64,000 bases of DNA from Nothopassalora personata (Eukaryota > Ascomycota > Dothideomycetes > Mycosphaerellales > Mycosphaerellaceae). The DNA lies in contig CM066291.1 in the NCBI GenBank assembly GCA_033816765.1, positions 5,704,001 to 5,768,000 of the forward strand, given 5' to 3'. The position numbers and the translations under genes are program-made. The stretch's first letter is position 1, and every line of letters starts with the position of its first letter. Below, one piece after another: positions 9,401 to 19,770 of the stretch. The notes beneath the pieces are model-generated. The model made no database searches, was not told the DNA's origin, and worked only from the letters and a program-made list of their open reading frames with translations.

Positions 9401-10778
9401 TGTTGTTGCTGAAGACCAATTCAACGAAGAGCAGATCCAAGATCCACACGTGGACGAGGATACTCGACAAGCACTCTATCTGAGCCGTGAAGACCTCAAC
9501 GAGAAGGTCAAGAAGTTCTTCGACCAGTATGGATCCGCCTGGGCAGACGCATTCTTCGACAAGCTTTTCTCTGGTAGCCACGTGGGTAAGAGACTGGAAC
9601 AGGCGCAAGCGAGATGGCGGAAGTCGCTTGCGGAATACCTTCAATCATCCCCTAGCCGGGCCAAGATCTGCTGGATCAACGATGTGACGCAAGAAGCCGA
9701 CTTCTCTCACGCAAGTTCTGCTCTCGCACAAGCTGCTGAAACGCAAGAAAGCAGACTGTGGGCTAAGAAGGTGGAGCTTTCCATGTCAAAGCTCGCTCTG
9801 CTCGCCGCTCAAGAGGCCAACGAGTCAACAAGCAATCTCTCAAACAGCACTGTCGCGCGCGATCCACGCAATGAGCTCGCCATTGTTGATGTGCAGGAGC
9901 GACTGTATCAACATCTCCTACCTGAGATCGTGGCATCGTTGGATCGCGATGCTGAGCTCGAGATATGCATGCAGAAGTTTGCTACCCACGTCAAGGACTG
10001 GCCCGCGCTCAGACAACTACTGGAGACCGGTCTCGACGCGACTCTGAACCATACTGTCCTGTCTATCGAGCAACTGATCGACGTGTTGACCCTCATGGAC
10101 ATTGTGCCAAATGCCGAGGCCGAAGGCAATATGCAAGGCACCGAGTTCATGCTTGCTCTCGTAGCACTCGACGCCGCGGCTCCTAGCATGTCTTCTGCCA
10201 GATTCGAAACGCTTCTGCAGCTCATCTGGAAGCGTTGCTACATTTACGACGACTGGGCGAAGCTCAAGCTCTATGGCAAGTCCAAGCAGTCCGATGCGGA
10301 TCGTGGCAAGGAGCTGCGCAACACCACAATCTGGCTGACACTCTTCCACATGCTGGCGACCAGATTCTTCGACTCTGTGCAACACGTTGATGTGCGCAAG
10401 CCGAGCGAATGTCTTGGGTCTGCGTGTCGGCGGGAGGATATCAGCTATCGATTCGAGAATGACGAGTTGCTGGACCCCATCTTGCATGATCTCAAGATTC
10501 AGGATGAATTGCTTCAGTCTTATGTCTCTGACAGGCATTTAGACGAGCTTATGGCCCAATGCGATCGTGATGCGAGGATTGCGCTTGACGCACAATCTGA
10601 AGGCAGGATTGTGCGAGGCCAGCAAGAGTACGATCTTGAGGCTTACGAGGAAGGAGCCGGGCTCAATGGTGCCGACACGAACAGACATGCCAAAGGCACG
10701 AACGGGGACCAGCCAGCGTATGCCGAGGACTTTGCACTGGACTCACTGGAAGCTGTTGGCGACGTGGAGATGGAGTAG
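6483..10778 (+). CDS. NUP133: Nucleoporin Nup133
   Basis: A single uninterrupted frame of 1431 codons encoding a scaffold subunit of the Y-complex (Nup107-160 / Nup84 complex) of the nuclear pore. Residues 1 to about 100 are low-complexity and basic (poly-Ala, PKRRR, proline runs), followed by an N-terminal region matching the Nup133 beta-propeller (motifs GALVSNALGSTTDLGLLLIS, FVVVLSSGRIAQLTL). A long helical C-terminal half binds Nup107/Nup84. It ends in a short acidic tail (GDVEME). Met8 at 6504 is an equally good start. The length is slightly above the roughly 1150-1350 usual for the family, mostly from the disordered N-terminus. The frame stays open for 94 codons after the TAG stop (see next entry). 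Confidence 0.9.
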   Translation: MLSAERNMSNSQTPEPGTERRNLRSTTRSTAAAAAATANPRRRPRDSADGTHKPPAPKRRRHNKPPVDDETFEPPAQKDARDSTEHLPVLESFASQATTVEDDTMTRLVNGDIHLSAEGSVGRGSVARATPSEHNTMTIRGRPKRVMRGDNATVLAHTNCYSAKLLPSTPKELRKDGVEYRGSLGVNNTALAVTRERAIIWDYTAHSAASNPRAFDMPFACRPSEALPYGALVSNALGSTTDLGLLLISATSAKAVFYESIDRATSLGLFQHRKTGVEGSIGSLFSGETVVDLVSADHAGFVVVLSSGRIAQLTLRDAQGKARIFSQYLKATESPSGSFFGSFSSLWSAGFRKDLTAVHTRQLNSRGQMQAVALTEQVEILVWDMDWSGRSDFRSSVTCKEALVKDIRDLLIPELAGKAETIMALDFAISDKRTSGAGSEVATAGTALPMGLLILLRAGTPDDHIYLVADVVLAGETFEVSRIVQLKSYRHRSDARYQTKPKIIVPKPGHTGVVSFEDATVLFGLRDAVVDGPEAQLHMSYMEPDQYEEAIMMRAGKGIAIESAWDEGSRASQSSCIAFVKGAGLVRITGADIYALDMGWKLSAMTHIEQAVFFGAMQPDNIIDFSRRPDIQYSLEEVEEAALAISNQIIRAETKYTNVISTAPTSMEQHLAAKAQALKSLVAHVRRNYAALSRATMWRLLWNAERVAAAQQLWIAFEEHVTMMSEKGKRKATLLDEICEWFNNESNPEEPFTKRKELKDEEAVRKFFIGGLHRLEKLFHYTKVFLDELRKNDDWAPERVLRVVIQTNDVFLRGLRAAFEFRSDNAAEYGILPGSIDDGVLIDTTEYIDVPEFWTSTERLISITGQVTTLSRNFANDAYEKYDQTPATIEQLVREIAAANPSLVELLCLQFKECINWRSSRPSQKDHVHAEKLQSDFENARHEQFRKLASVGRAEDGMRLAEKYRDMHTLTDIVVAEDQFNEEQIQDPHVDEDTRQALYLSREDLNEKVKKFFDQYGSAWADAFFDKLFSGSHVGKRLEQAQARWRKSLAEYLQSSPSRAKICWINDVTQEADFSHASSALAQAAETQESRLWAKKVELSMSKLALLAAQEANESTSNLSNSTVARDPRNELAIVDVQERLYQHLLPEIVASLDRDAELEICMQKFATHVKDWPALRQLLETGLDATLNHTVLSIEQLIDVLTLMDIVPNAEAEGNMQGTEFMLALVALDAAAPSMSSARFETLLQLIWKRCYIYDDWAKLKLYGKSKQSDADRGKELRNTTIWLTLFHMLATRFFDSVQHVDVRKPSECLGSACRREDISYRFENDELLDPILHDLKIQDELLQSYVSDRHLDELMAQCDRDARIALDAQSEGRIVRGQQEYDLEAYEEGAGLNGADTNRHAKGTNGDQPAYAEDFALDSLEAVGDVEME

Positions 10779-11063
10779 GATCCTGATCCTGGCTACGTTG
10801 TCATCATGCCAGTATTGGACCTTGGACTGGCTAACAACGAGGACGGAGGCCACGTACAAGAGACCATCGACAACGACGAGATCCGTTCATCCGGCACAGT
10901 CATACACGACAACACCAAGCAGGTCACAGCGGGAGCGCCTACCGAAGGCACCGACGCGGATGTCGAGAACTCCGCCGTTGGTATTGGACTGTACGAAGGT
11001 ATGGCACTTGCTGCCCAGCGGCTGAGCCAATCACCAGAACCACTGCCATACGTCAGTCCATAG
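10779..11063 (+). other. In-frame open extension after the Nup133 stop codon
   Basis: Directly after the TAG at 10776-10778 the same frame continues for 94 sense codons to TAG at 11061-11063, with an internal ATG at 10806. The predicted peptide is acidic and polar (AVGIGLYEGM, SPEPLPYVSP) with no recognised domain. It could be a readthrough extension, the remnant of a longer ancestral C-terminus cut by a point nonsense mutation, or chance. The stop context (TAG followed by G) is not the best-known leaky context. Confidence 0.4.
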
Positions 11064-12039
11064 AAAGGACGACTTCGCGGCAAAAACATAGAGAGATGAA
11101 GTGACGTACGAGTGAGCGTTTCGATCGGCGTATATGGGAGATGGATGGGAAGATGGGTAGAGGAAGATGTCGTGGCTACGACTATCACCAGAACGCCGTC
11201 GGGGCATCGGGTTGGCCCACGGTCGGTGTATGAGAACAGAAGGAAGATCGTTTAGCATAGTTCAGTCTGCCGATTGTGCCTCTGATGAAGAGAGCACGTG
11301 TATGATGACGAGTTGCCTTGCGCGGATGTAGCTTGGCGTCTTGGCGAGACGATGAGGTCGTACAGGATCTCGCTTGCTCGCGTGACATTGGTGAACTTTC
11401 CGTCTCGTCCATTCACTTCGACCTCTTCCCTTCTGCGGTCATATTTCAATGTGCGATTATACCATCAACAATCCGTATCTACGTTTCGTGTCAACCATGG
11501 ATATCCGCGTGCGATTCCACTCGGCTTCTGGCGGAGTCGGCACATGGTGCCGGCCGCGCCGCGAGATCTTGGTGGGCACTTGTTTCGCACACCTGGGCCT
11601 GGTTGGGCAAGACGACGACGACGAGTCTTGACTTCACTCCTTGCTTTAGTACCTTTGCTTGGCTGCGACGAGATCATTGCCGTGCCGTCTACGCTTGTTT
11701 GATACACGCGGATACAGTCACTCCTTCATATACACACAGTCTGCGATCATCTAAGATTTTTCTCTTCGCGAGCTTTGCTTTCTCCTTTCTATTCTGCACA
11801 GAGACTGTATATATTTGCGGGATCAAAACACTGTACAATAACTTTCGAGGGTGGTTTCCAGGTCAGGTGGAACCGGGCAGGGCAGAGACGAGCTGTCGCT
11901 GCAAAATAGAGCTACTCATCCAGGGGATTCTTTGAGGACTGGATCTCAACAACTGGAGATATTTGGGGGGAAGGCAATATCAAGCCGCTGCACGGCGCCA
12001 CGTCTGACTGGAGACCGCATCGGAGGCAATTACGCTGTT
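11064..12039. other. Intergenic region between Nup133 and the SET gene
   Basis: About 980 bases with overlapping short frames on both strands and none convincing. Positions 11690-11830 are pyrimidine- and AT-rich and probably include the promoter or leader of the SET-domain gene. A frame upstream of its Met is open back to 11851, but its 63 extra residues look like translated leader. Confidence 0.5.
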
Positions 12040-13380
12040 ATGGACTCACGGCCAGATAGCAGTCTTTTTGACTGCCTTCCTGTACCTGGCAAAGGCTATG
12101 GTCTAGTAGCCACGAAAGACATCTCAGCCGGCACCTTGATCTTCCAGGAAGGACCAGTCATGAAAATAGACAAGCCGGGCTCACTTCTGACTGAAGATGA
12201 CGTCTCATCGGCATTCGAGAAACTTTGCCCCTCGGAGAAAGAGTCGGTCATGGCCCTCAGCGAAGACAAAAAGCTCGACCGATCCAGAGTGATGGGCATA
12301 TTCAAATCGAACACCTTTGGCAACAATGAAGCATGTTGGATCCATCCCACAATCTGCCGCATCAACCATAGCTGCGTACCAAATACCGTCACGGCAACGG
12401 ACCCTTGTTGCATAGGAGATGAAGTCCAAGTCTTTGCGGAAAAACCTATCAAAGCAGGCGAGGAAATAACCTTAAGCTACAACCAGCAACTCTACGAGAT
12501 CACGACTTCTCGCCAACGCGCGGTTCTTCTCCAACGCCAGTACGGTTTCAAATGCGATTGCCCTGCCTGTCACGAAACCTCCACCTTCCGCACTCTATCC
12601 GATCAGCGGAGGCTTTTGATTAAAGAGCTCAGGCAATCTCTCGATGGCTTGCAAACTTCCGACTTTTCAATCCTGGACCTCGCGGAACCAACAAGCCATG
12701 CAGCGAAAGCGATACCGGAGAGGGCGCTATGGGTAAAAGAAGAGACACCAAAAGAAACGTTCACACCGGCGAGGCGAGCAGCATACAACGTCCTCCAAGC
12801 AAAACTTCGCCAAGCCGAAGGAGTCCCCGCCCTCGACGTCGCAACAAACTACTTGCAAGCTGCCGAAGCAATGCTACAGCAAATCCTAGACATGCAGACG
12901 ATCGTAATCCTCTCCTGGGCTAAGAGCGTGAGAACTCTAATGGAGACAGCGATCGGCGTCGTGGACGCCGTCCGCAGTCCTTTCGACCACGATCCGCAGG
13001 CTCTACGGCAGGCGTGGAAGAGTATGCAGAATAGGCCGTGTATGAGAGTGGGGTTGGCGGTCTTGGATGGAAAGTTGGAGATTCCGGAGACGAGGAAGAA
13101 GAGGCATGCGGATCGGAAGGCGGTGGCGGTGCAGATTGTTAGGGGTGGGGAGTTGAGGGTGTTGGGTCGGAGGGAGTTGAGGGAGGTGCTTGAGAAGAGG
13201 GAGAGGGTTGAGGAGAATGAGAGCAGGGAGGATTTGGGGGACGTTAAGAAGGAAGGTGTGGTGGTGAAGTCGTGGTATGGGAAGGCGAAGGAGTGGGCCA
13301 CTTTGGGGAATTCGGGGAAGGTTATGGCGGCGGTTGTGACTTGTTCGGTGGCGCTGGCGGCGAAGTGGATCTTGAGATGA
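12040..13380 (+). CDS. SET-domain protein (SET5/SMYD-like) with hydrophobic C-terminus
   Basis: 446 residues from the Met at 12040, chosen because the family match begins right there (a GYGLVATKDIS SET-N motif soon follows). SET domains transfer methyl groups from S-adenosylmethionine to lysines. The AdoMet-pocket motif RINHSC lies at residues about 107-112, then GEEITLSYNQQL, then a post-SET zinc site CDCPAC (Cys172, 174, 177). A helical region follows, then a charged stretch (about 380-415). The last roughly 18 residues (VMAAVVTCSVALAAKWIL) are strongly hydrophobic and precede a final Arg, like a tail anchor. That is unusual for a SET protein and suggests attachment to an organelle membrane. 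From about 13010 the coding strand becomes markedly G-rich. An in-frame upstream ATG at 11851 is possible but less likely. Confidence 0.82.
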   Translation: MDSRPDSSLFDCLPVPGKGYGLVATKDISAGTLIFQEGPVMKIDKPGSLLTEDDVSSAFEKLCPSEKESVMALSEDKKLDRSRVMGIFKSNTFGNNEACWIHPTICRINHSCVPNTVTATDPCCIGDEVQVFAEKPIKAGEEITLSYNQQLYEITTSRQRAVLLQRQYGFKCDCPACHETSTFRTLSDQRRLLIKELRQSLDGLQTSDFSILDLAEPTSHAAKAIPERALWVKEETPKETFTPARRAAYNVLQAKLRQAEGVPALDVATNYLQAAEAMLQQILDMQTIVILSWAKSVRTLMETAIGVVDAVRSPFDHDPQALRQAWKSMQNRPCMRVGLAVLDGKLEIPETRKKRHADRKAVAVQIVRGGELRVLGRRELREVLEKRERVEENESREDLGDVKKEGVVVKSWYGKAKEWATLGNSGKVMAAVVTCSVALAAKWILR

Positions 13381-13559
13381 GGGTCGGAGCTAGGTAGGCT
13401 CAGACTGATCTGGCTGGACGCTTGCTACAACCATCCCTTCGTTGCTCGTGAATTGATTTGATGCCTGCCCGACGCACGCTCGGCAGCGCTAAAGCACGGC
13501 GGGCGACAGCGAGTTGCACAGAAGTTCGCGCTGAGACTCTGGGCAGCTCACGATTTCGT

Positions 13560-14045
13560 CTAAGGGCAGCTCCCATTCTGACTAATTAATTAATTGCTAT
13601 TAAGTGGGAATACGTATCCCCTAGCCCTCCGCTGCACTTAGGTCCTGCTACGAGATGCTCTCAGGCCCTAGCCTATGATCGGGGGCTACAAAGGGATGCC
13701 TATATCTAAGACGTCCGACGCTACGATAATTTTTGATAGCTGTTAGACACAGACGGGGGTATCGCGTTACCGTACTTTCTCGAGACTTTATCGTTGTCCT
13801 CGCTGGAGGTTCTCGAGAGGGCGGAACTCTTTCTATCGCCGAGGATCTAAAGGGAGGCACCCATCTATACCCCTATGTGCCTACCGGCAAGGGTTTTCAA
13901 ACATTATAGGCGTAGATAGATCGAAGAATCTAGAGAATCGAGTCGTAGAATCCTAAGTCGATAAATTATAAAGCGTTTACTAGCGTATAATAAGATACAC
14001 GATGGACGTCGACTAATATACGATATATCACAACTAATCGGCACA
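13560..14045. repeat. AT-rich, probably RIP-affected repeat remnant
   Basis: TA-rich and CTAG/TCGA-rich sequence with few CpA (for example 13900-14030), resembling the window's repeat edges, between ordinary GC-rich DNA on both sides. No protein can be read. It may be a solo LTR or a short transposon relic; no terminal repeats were identified. Confidence 0.45.
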
Positions 14046-14260
14046 GTCTCAGTGAAACCGCCACACCCCGTGCACGCTTCACGGCACCACTGTGTCGGCC
14101 GCCGGCGTAGCTTCAATACCGGAGGGCCGAGAGGTGGTGCCACTGTCGACTCGCGTGCACGCTATGGCTGGGCAAGGGCAAATAAATGGATTCGGTGCAA
14201 CCGCACCACAACCCTCCACTACCAACAAGTGCAGACCACACTCACAAAGCAATTGGAACG

Positions 14261-14601
14261 ATGCACTTCCCCCTCATAATCATGGCGGCGCTAGCCACAG
14301 TCGCCACCGCCGACACAGTCTGGTGCAACGCTGGCACAAGTGGCAATCAGTCATGCGAACTGAATCACTGGTATACATTCTGTGTACGTATCTGCCGACG
14401 TCGGAGCCATCTAGCGTTGACACTTACTTGCCTACGCATCACATACACTAACAGCATGGCCAGTGTACCCCAGCGGAACAAGGGGAATATGTGAATAAGA
14501 AGACTCCAAAGGCCGCGGGATACAACTCGGCGGGATCGAGGGAATGTGGCGCTGAGGTGTCGGGTCAAGGAGTGAAGGAGGGGGCGATTTATTGTGCGTG
14601 A
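14261..14601 (+). CDS. Small secreted cysteine-rich protein (89 residues, one intron)
   Basis: Gene model join(14261..14383, 14455..14601). The 71-nt intron has GTACGT at 14384, CACTAAC near the end, and CAG at 14452-14454. Splicing keeps the frame and gives 89 residues. Residues 1-17 form a signal peptide (MHFPLIIMAALATVATA); the mature part has six cysteines (22, 32, 41, 45, 72, 88), an even number that could make three disulfides. No family is recognised. Size, secretion signal and cysteine content fit an effector-like or antimicrobial protein, which is inference. The nearest recognisable neighbours are the SET gene upstream and a convergent FAD oxidase downstream. Confidence 0.7.
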
Positions 14602-15477
14602 CGACTCTCCAGAAGGAGAGGGTGAGGGTGGAACAGGGTGTGGATGGATGACGTGGGAGTTACGCTGATGACTGTTTCGCGGCGCTGAGTTCGGAATCGC
14701 TCTCTGCCACATGCCGCACAGTTTCAACATTATCCACTTCGTCCGGCCTTCGACGAGCAGCTACATTGTCTCTGCCCACCTGCAAAGAAGCCAAGACTTT
14801 ACACACTGTCATACCCTGCCAGTCTTCTAAAGACCCTACACCCTGTCTACTGTCCACGTGGACCATCCTGAGAAAGGGAACAACGTCGATAGGTATCCTG
14901 CCATACAAAGGATAGTTCCGATGACAGATGTCGAGAGCGGCAGGTTTTGAATGATCGATGGTGAGTCCCAGAACGGCTTGGTTTCTTTGCCGTCCGAGGT
15001 CCGTCAGTCCCCGGGTCTATGCATGGCTAGTGCAGACTAGAAGTTCGCATCGCGATATCTGAGGTACTTTGACTCGACTCCAGTCAACTTTTGCCTGTCT
15101 AAGACCTCGACAAGGTCGACCAGTGTGCTTTGAGGCGCAAGTCGCTCGACCTCTTCCGGCAAGTGAATGTCACGCTACCAGACGGCCAGAAACAGTCGCT
15201 GGAAGAGCTCTGGGCGACTAGCATCGGATGCCACAAAGCGGCTTCCCCATATCAGCAAAGGAGTTTGTAGATCTTATTGGAGCCGTCGAGGTATTGAGCC
15301 GTGGTGGCGTGATATCCTCGCCAAGTTGCGTAGACGGAGCAGCCCTGGAAGATACATGTCGACTATGGCAGTGGGTTGTGTCGTATGGCACAATGATCAA
15401 GCGTCAAGAAGATGCTGGGAGAATAACCAGTATGTACGGAACATCTCGCACACTACCCAATAAACATCCCATTCCGT
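14602..15477. other. Intergenic region, no gene seen
   Basis: Between the small secreted protein and the end of the convergent FAD oxidase. Only short overlapping frames without start context, homology or splice support. Confidence 0.5.
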
Positions 15478-17011
15478 CTATTGTTCCAATGATGCCAAGA
15501 TCTTAGGCAAGACCTCATACTCCGTGAAGTTCCATATGGCGCTCGAACTATGACTCTCCCACGCCGCACCAGTCCAGAACGTGTTCGTCTTCCCCTGCAG
15601 CGCGTTCATCTTATCATAGAAGCGATCCTTGATAGCATCAACTGAAACTTCAAGCTGAGTTGGACTGTGATTCTGGAACTCCACAATCTCCGGTCCTCCT
15701 TCCTCAGGCGAGGTGTAGTTGTAAGTTCGCTGCACAGCTCTGACGGCCGCTAAAATTTCGTCTTTGATCCCTTCCACTGGGACATAGTGGGATGTACCAT
15801 ACCAGACGATGTGCAAGCCTTCGACTGGTGTAGGTGCAAATGCATATGCTGCCGGCATTGGAGGAAGATCGCCTGGTGCTTCTGGATCGAGATTCTCGAT
15901 GAGCGCATTGGATGGAAAGCCCGTGTTACCAACGATGACTGCGTAGAGGAAACTGTTGTTGAACTGTGAGAAGAGGGCTTGCTCGGTTGTCGTGATGTCC
16001 AGGAATGGTTCTAGCCTGGGGATCTTGGGCGGAATCGAGACAACAAGCTTCTTGGCGCGAATGAGCTTCTCGCCGGATGGTGTAATGGCTCGTACTGTGA
16101 CCCCTGTGTCCTTTCTTTTGATTTCCAGGGGCACGCTGCCCAAGAAAGCGTTGGTGCTATTGCCAAGATGAGTCAAGGCCGAGTCGTCTGCAGAGTGTGA
16201 GTGCTTGAACTCTTGCACAATCGACGGGACTTACAAAGTGATTGGTAGTCGTTGTTGGCGTTGACGAAGCGCGAACCAGGAACTTGCGCAAGGCCTTGTG
16301 CTTGCAATAGTCCGAAGTACTTGAGCATATACAGTGTTGGTTGCGCGAGAATGTTACCGGCTCCCTAGCGAAAGTTAGTTCTCGGCACAACAGTCATCGG
16401 CGTATATGAGATCGAACCTCGTTGATGTACCAGACTGTATGTGCCAAGGCAGTCAAGTTGTACTTCGCGAGGAAGTCGCCATATGGCAGTAGCAAGTCCT
16501 CGGGTATGGGATCAGGTAGATGGTAGCCGCTTGCCAGGTACGGATACTTCTGCAGCTGGCCAGCGTAGCCCAGTACTGCCGCAGCGACTTCAGAGTCGTT
16601 GTATGATGCAGATACATTCGCCTCGGTTGCGAAGTCGGCATAAAGAGTTTCCTGATTGGGTACATAGCCTTGGAATGTTCCGATCGGGATGCCGAGAAAG
16701 GTGAAATAGTCTCGCACAACAGTAATGTTCACCATGATGATTACGCCGTAGTCAAAGGTTGTGTTGGTAGCTGAGTCGACGTAGGTGTTGACGTGACCGC
16801 CTAGACGGGTTTGCTTCTCGATCACGGCAACACTTTTGCCCATCTGCTGGAGTCGGATTGCGGTGTACGTGCCGCTTGAGCCACCGCCGATGACCACAAC
16901 ATCACGATCGATGGTCTCAATCGTCGCGTTCGGTGAGGTCGTCGGCGATGCGTGTGTGGAGAGTATCTGCAGAGCCGTCAAGGCGACATGGCTGAGTCGT
17001 GGTAAAAGCAT
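15478..17011 (-). CDS. Secreted FAD-dependent oxidoreductase (amine-oxidase-like)
   Basis: Gene model complement(join(15478..16187, 16235..16364, 16418..17011)), 477 residues. Introns are 53 nt (GTTCGA..CTAG) and 47 nt (GTAAGT..GCAG), and both keep the frame. The Met at 17011 starts a signal peptide (LLPRLSHVALTALQIL). The dinucleotide-binding motif VVVIGGGSSGTYTA spans residues 38-51, followed by the flavin-amine-oxidase signature EKQTRLGGHVNTY. The rest (PKIPRLEPFL, FWTGAAWESH) matches fungal FAD/NAD(P)-binding proteins related to beta-cyclopiazonate dehydrogenase and flavin amine oxidases. The substrate is unknown; no other biosynthetic genes surround it, so a secondary-metabolite cluster is not supported. 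The predicted protein is extracellular or vacuolar. An upstream in-frame ATG at 17077 would bury the signal peptide and was rejected. Confidence 0.85.
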
Positions 17012-19770
17012 GATGGTCTGTATTGGTCTCGAGTAGAAAGAGTAGACGAAGCTGAACAGTCTGCTGGTCTGATGCACAAAAGATTGCTGCTCAAGTCAGC
17101 ATGTGGTCTTGAAGGGAGTGAGATGGGTTCGAAGGCTCGTGCTCCACTGTCGGGAAAGATTGTGTGCTGACAGTGACGGGGTAAAGATCTGTGAGGGACG
17201 CTATCGACGATGTGGCAACGAACTTATATCCAAAGTACCTACAATAACTGATCCAAGAGTATACCACTTTGTTCCTGGAACGCAAATGCGTTGAGGGTAC
17301 TGGTCGGCACTTGTTGGCAGCGGCACCCACCTCGAGTATCGCTACCGGTCTGCACATGGCAATACCGTCTGATCCTGCGGCTCCTGACCACTCGCATGCG
17401 GTGTGGCTGATTGGCGTGCAGATTAATAAACACCTGCAGGCAGCTGTCAAAACAAGTTCGTCCTAACTCGAGCTGCATGACCTGCCAGGATCGGAGAAGA
17501 ATCCATGGCGGTGGATCATGCGGCGGAAAATTTCAGCTTTATGCAATATTCGGTCATTCGCGAGTCGATGCGAGGACCAGCAGAGGTGTAGGCTGCGAAT
17601 ATCGCTGTGCAACGCACCCAGGCTGAGTTGTCGCCCCTAAGCCTGTGTGGAAGGACTACTCCTGCGATCCTGCTTGGAACTCTTCGGATTTGTAGGTTGT
17701 GTTGGACTGCACCTCCAGAGATGGACTCAAGATGCCCTCGTCGGCATGCCACCTAAAATCATGTGCGTTGTCTTGAACATGCATCTCCCAAACATCAATA
17801 TGTCCATTGTTCCTTCGCGACTTGCGACTTTGGTGCAAACATCGTGATGTCTATCCAACTAGTGATAGAAAGCTTGAATGTTTTAGCCAATGCAAGCTAC
17901 ATTGTCCTGTATGTATTCTTGCGCCAACCGTACCCATCATATCATCCCCGGAAGTATCTGTGGCCGCTGCTGGCCTGGCATGAGGCCTGAACTTTCGCAG
18001 CCTCTTACGATCGGAGACCACAATGAAGGAGGGAGTTGGTTCTGAAGCGGCGGTGGCTGCGCAGGCGGTCGATTGTGATGAAAACATGGTGTTTTGGCAG
18101 ATGTTTTACACGCTCCGCCGGATGTGAAGGGCGGTATGATGACTTGACGTCTGTGATGGACAGTGCCGAAGTGTTTATGCTGCTGCCATAGAGAAGAGAC
18201 CGTCCGTCTCGGAACTCTGGGACCAAAACGATAGCTGCTTACTTTACGTCTTGAACGCGCATTCTTTTGGACAATAAGTCCCATCGTTGTATCCCATGCT
18301 CATCAGCTCTTCGCAATCCGACATTGCAGCCAACATTGTACTGGTCCTGGCGATTGCATTCGGCGCGGCGCGTAATCGTGAAGTGGCTTCGATTCGCTAC
18401 CGTTATCTCTGTGTTCACAAGCTGCAGGATGGCCTCAGAGATCCAGTCCCCACAGATTTGCTTGTTGGAACTGCAATCGATAGTGTCGGCACATGGCTTC
18501 TTATAGCATCGGTTGCATCGACCTGCCAACGCAACGCGGGAAGGGGCCGGGAGCACTGCACCACTGGACTGGGTGGAAGGTCATCAAATTGCTGATGACG
18601 GTTTGCGGACCAGCTCACACCTTCGATAACCGATCTCTACGGCAAGAGCATTTCTATTGCGTATTCTTTCTGGAACAAAAGAAGAAGTTGTCGACCCACG
18701 CCTTCACGACAAGCACTTGATCTCTTTACACTGAGCCCCGCGACAACTCCAGGTCGTCCAAAAAACCTTGGCAAATGAACTTCGGCCAATTTTCACCACA
18801 GCACAGCGGCTTTCCGATGCATGATTACGCTCTCTACGCTTAGGAGGTCACAGCAAAAGGGGACACACCTTTGGATAGTCTTTGAAAGCAAGCAAAAAGA
18901 ATGTCGCTTCTGTGGATCGAACACAGTACCTCCAGATACCGCACAGTTGCGTTGACCAAAGTCGACTTCAGTCTATCAAATTGTTAGATGTCGGCTCTGG
19001 AGTCAGGCTTATCGTTGTATACATACCTGGCGCTCTCCCAAGTGAGCTAAAGCGACGAATGGTGCAGCAAGCAAGCATCACACTGATTATATAGCTATGA
19101 TGTTGGAGGCATGGGGAAAGAACAATCTGGCATGGACCAACACAATAAAACATCCTGGAGCAGCAATTCAATGGCACTTGTAACCACTGCATTAGGTTCC
19201 ATACGTCATTCAGAGCCTGGTCAGATGGTCTGAGACGTTGGTAGACGTAGGAACGCGATGCAAACTGAATTGTTCAAGCTGGTCCGTGACCGCAATCACT
19301 GCCACCTCTATTGGAGTTCACGTGACCTACGGCTATGTTAGTTGGGACTTGGCACACACGCCATATAGTTTATTGTTCCTGTAGCTAGAAAGACTTACAC
19401 TGTTCACAATCTATAGGTTTACTAGTCTACCCTGTTGTTTTAATGCTGAGAAGCTGGTACTCGTCAAATCCTTCCTACAACAGCCTCGGCTGTACGGGCC
19501 GCCGGACTTCTCGATGACAACGATGTTCTGGTCGTCGATCACCACCTTGATCATATGTGCATCTTTCAGTACAGCGCACTTTGACACCATCAACACCATC
19601 GCGGGCAAGTCTATGCGACTCCTAGCCCGGTCACACCCGTTGCTCTCCCGGAATGACATGGTAGACGCCACCGATTTGTTTGTTGTCGGACGAGCAGTAG
19701 ACCACGCGGACATGCCATAGAAGGCCGGGGTTCAAACAGCGACCTCCCATTTAACCCTGCTCCGCTGGCA
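17012..19770. other. Gene-poor stretch of 2.76 kb
   Basis: No convincing gene. On the minus strand, 18239-18556 has an open frame of 105 codons with several cysteines (CNRCYKKPC, DCSSNKQIC). Another frame at about 18250-18330 reads CEELMSMGYNDGTYCPKEC. Together they suggest a decayed or mis-phased small secreted protein, but I could not join them with acceptable splice sites. The rest holds only short shadow frames. It includes the promoter of the sphingomyelinase-like gene just before 19771. Confidence 0.4.

Noticed and set aside
11318..11935. 205-codon plus-strand frame upstream of the SET gene
   Set aside because: No domain or start context; overlaps other equally long frames, and composition looks like leader sequence.
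18239..18556. Cysteine-bearing minus-strand frame as a secreted protein gene
   Set aside because: No signal peptide, and neighbouring cysteine-rich segments are in another frame that cannot be joined by acceptable splice sites.
19720..19765. GGGGTTCAAAC resembling a tRNA T-loop
   Set aside because: No matching T-stem, acceptor stem or anticodon arm around it. No tRNA or rRNA gene was found elsewhere in the window.
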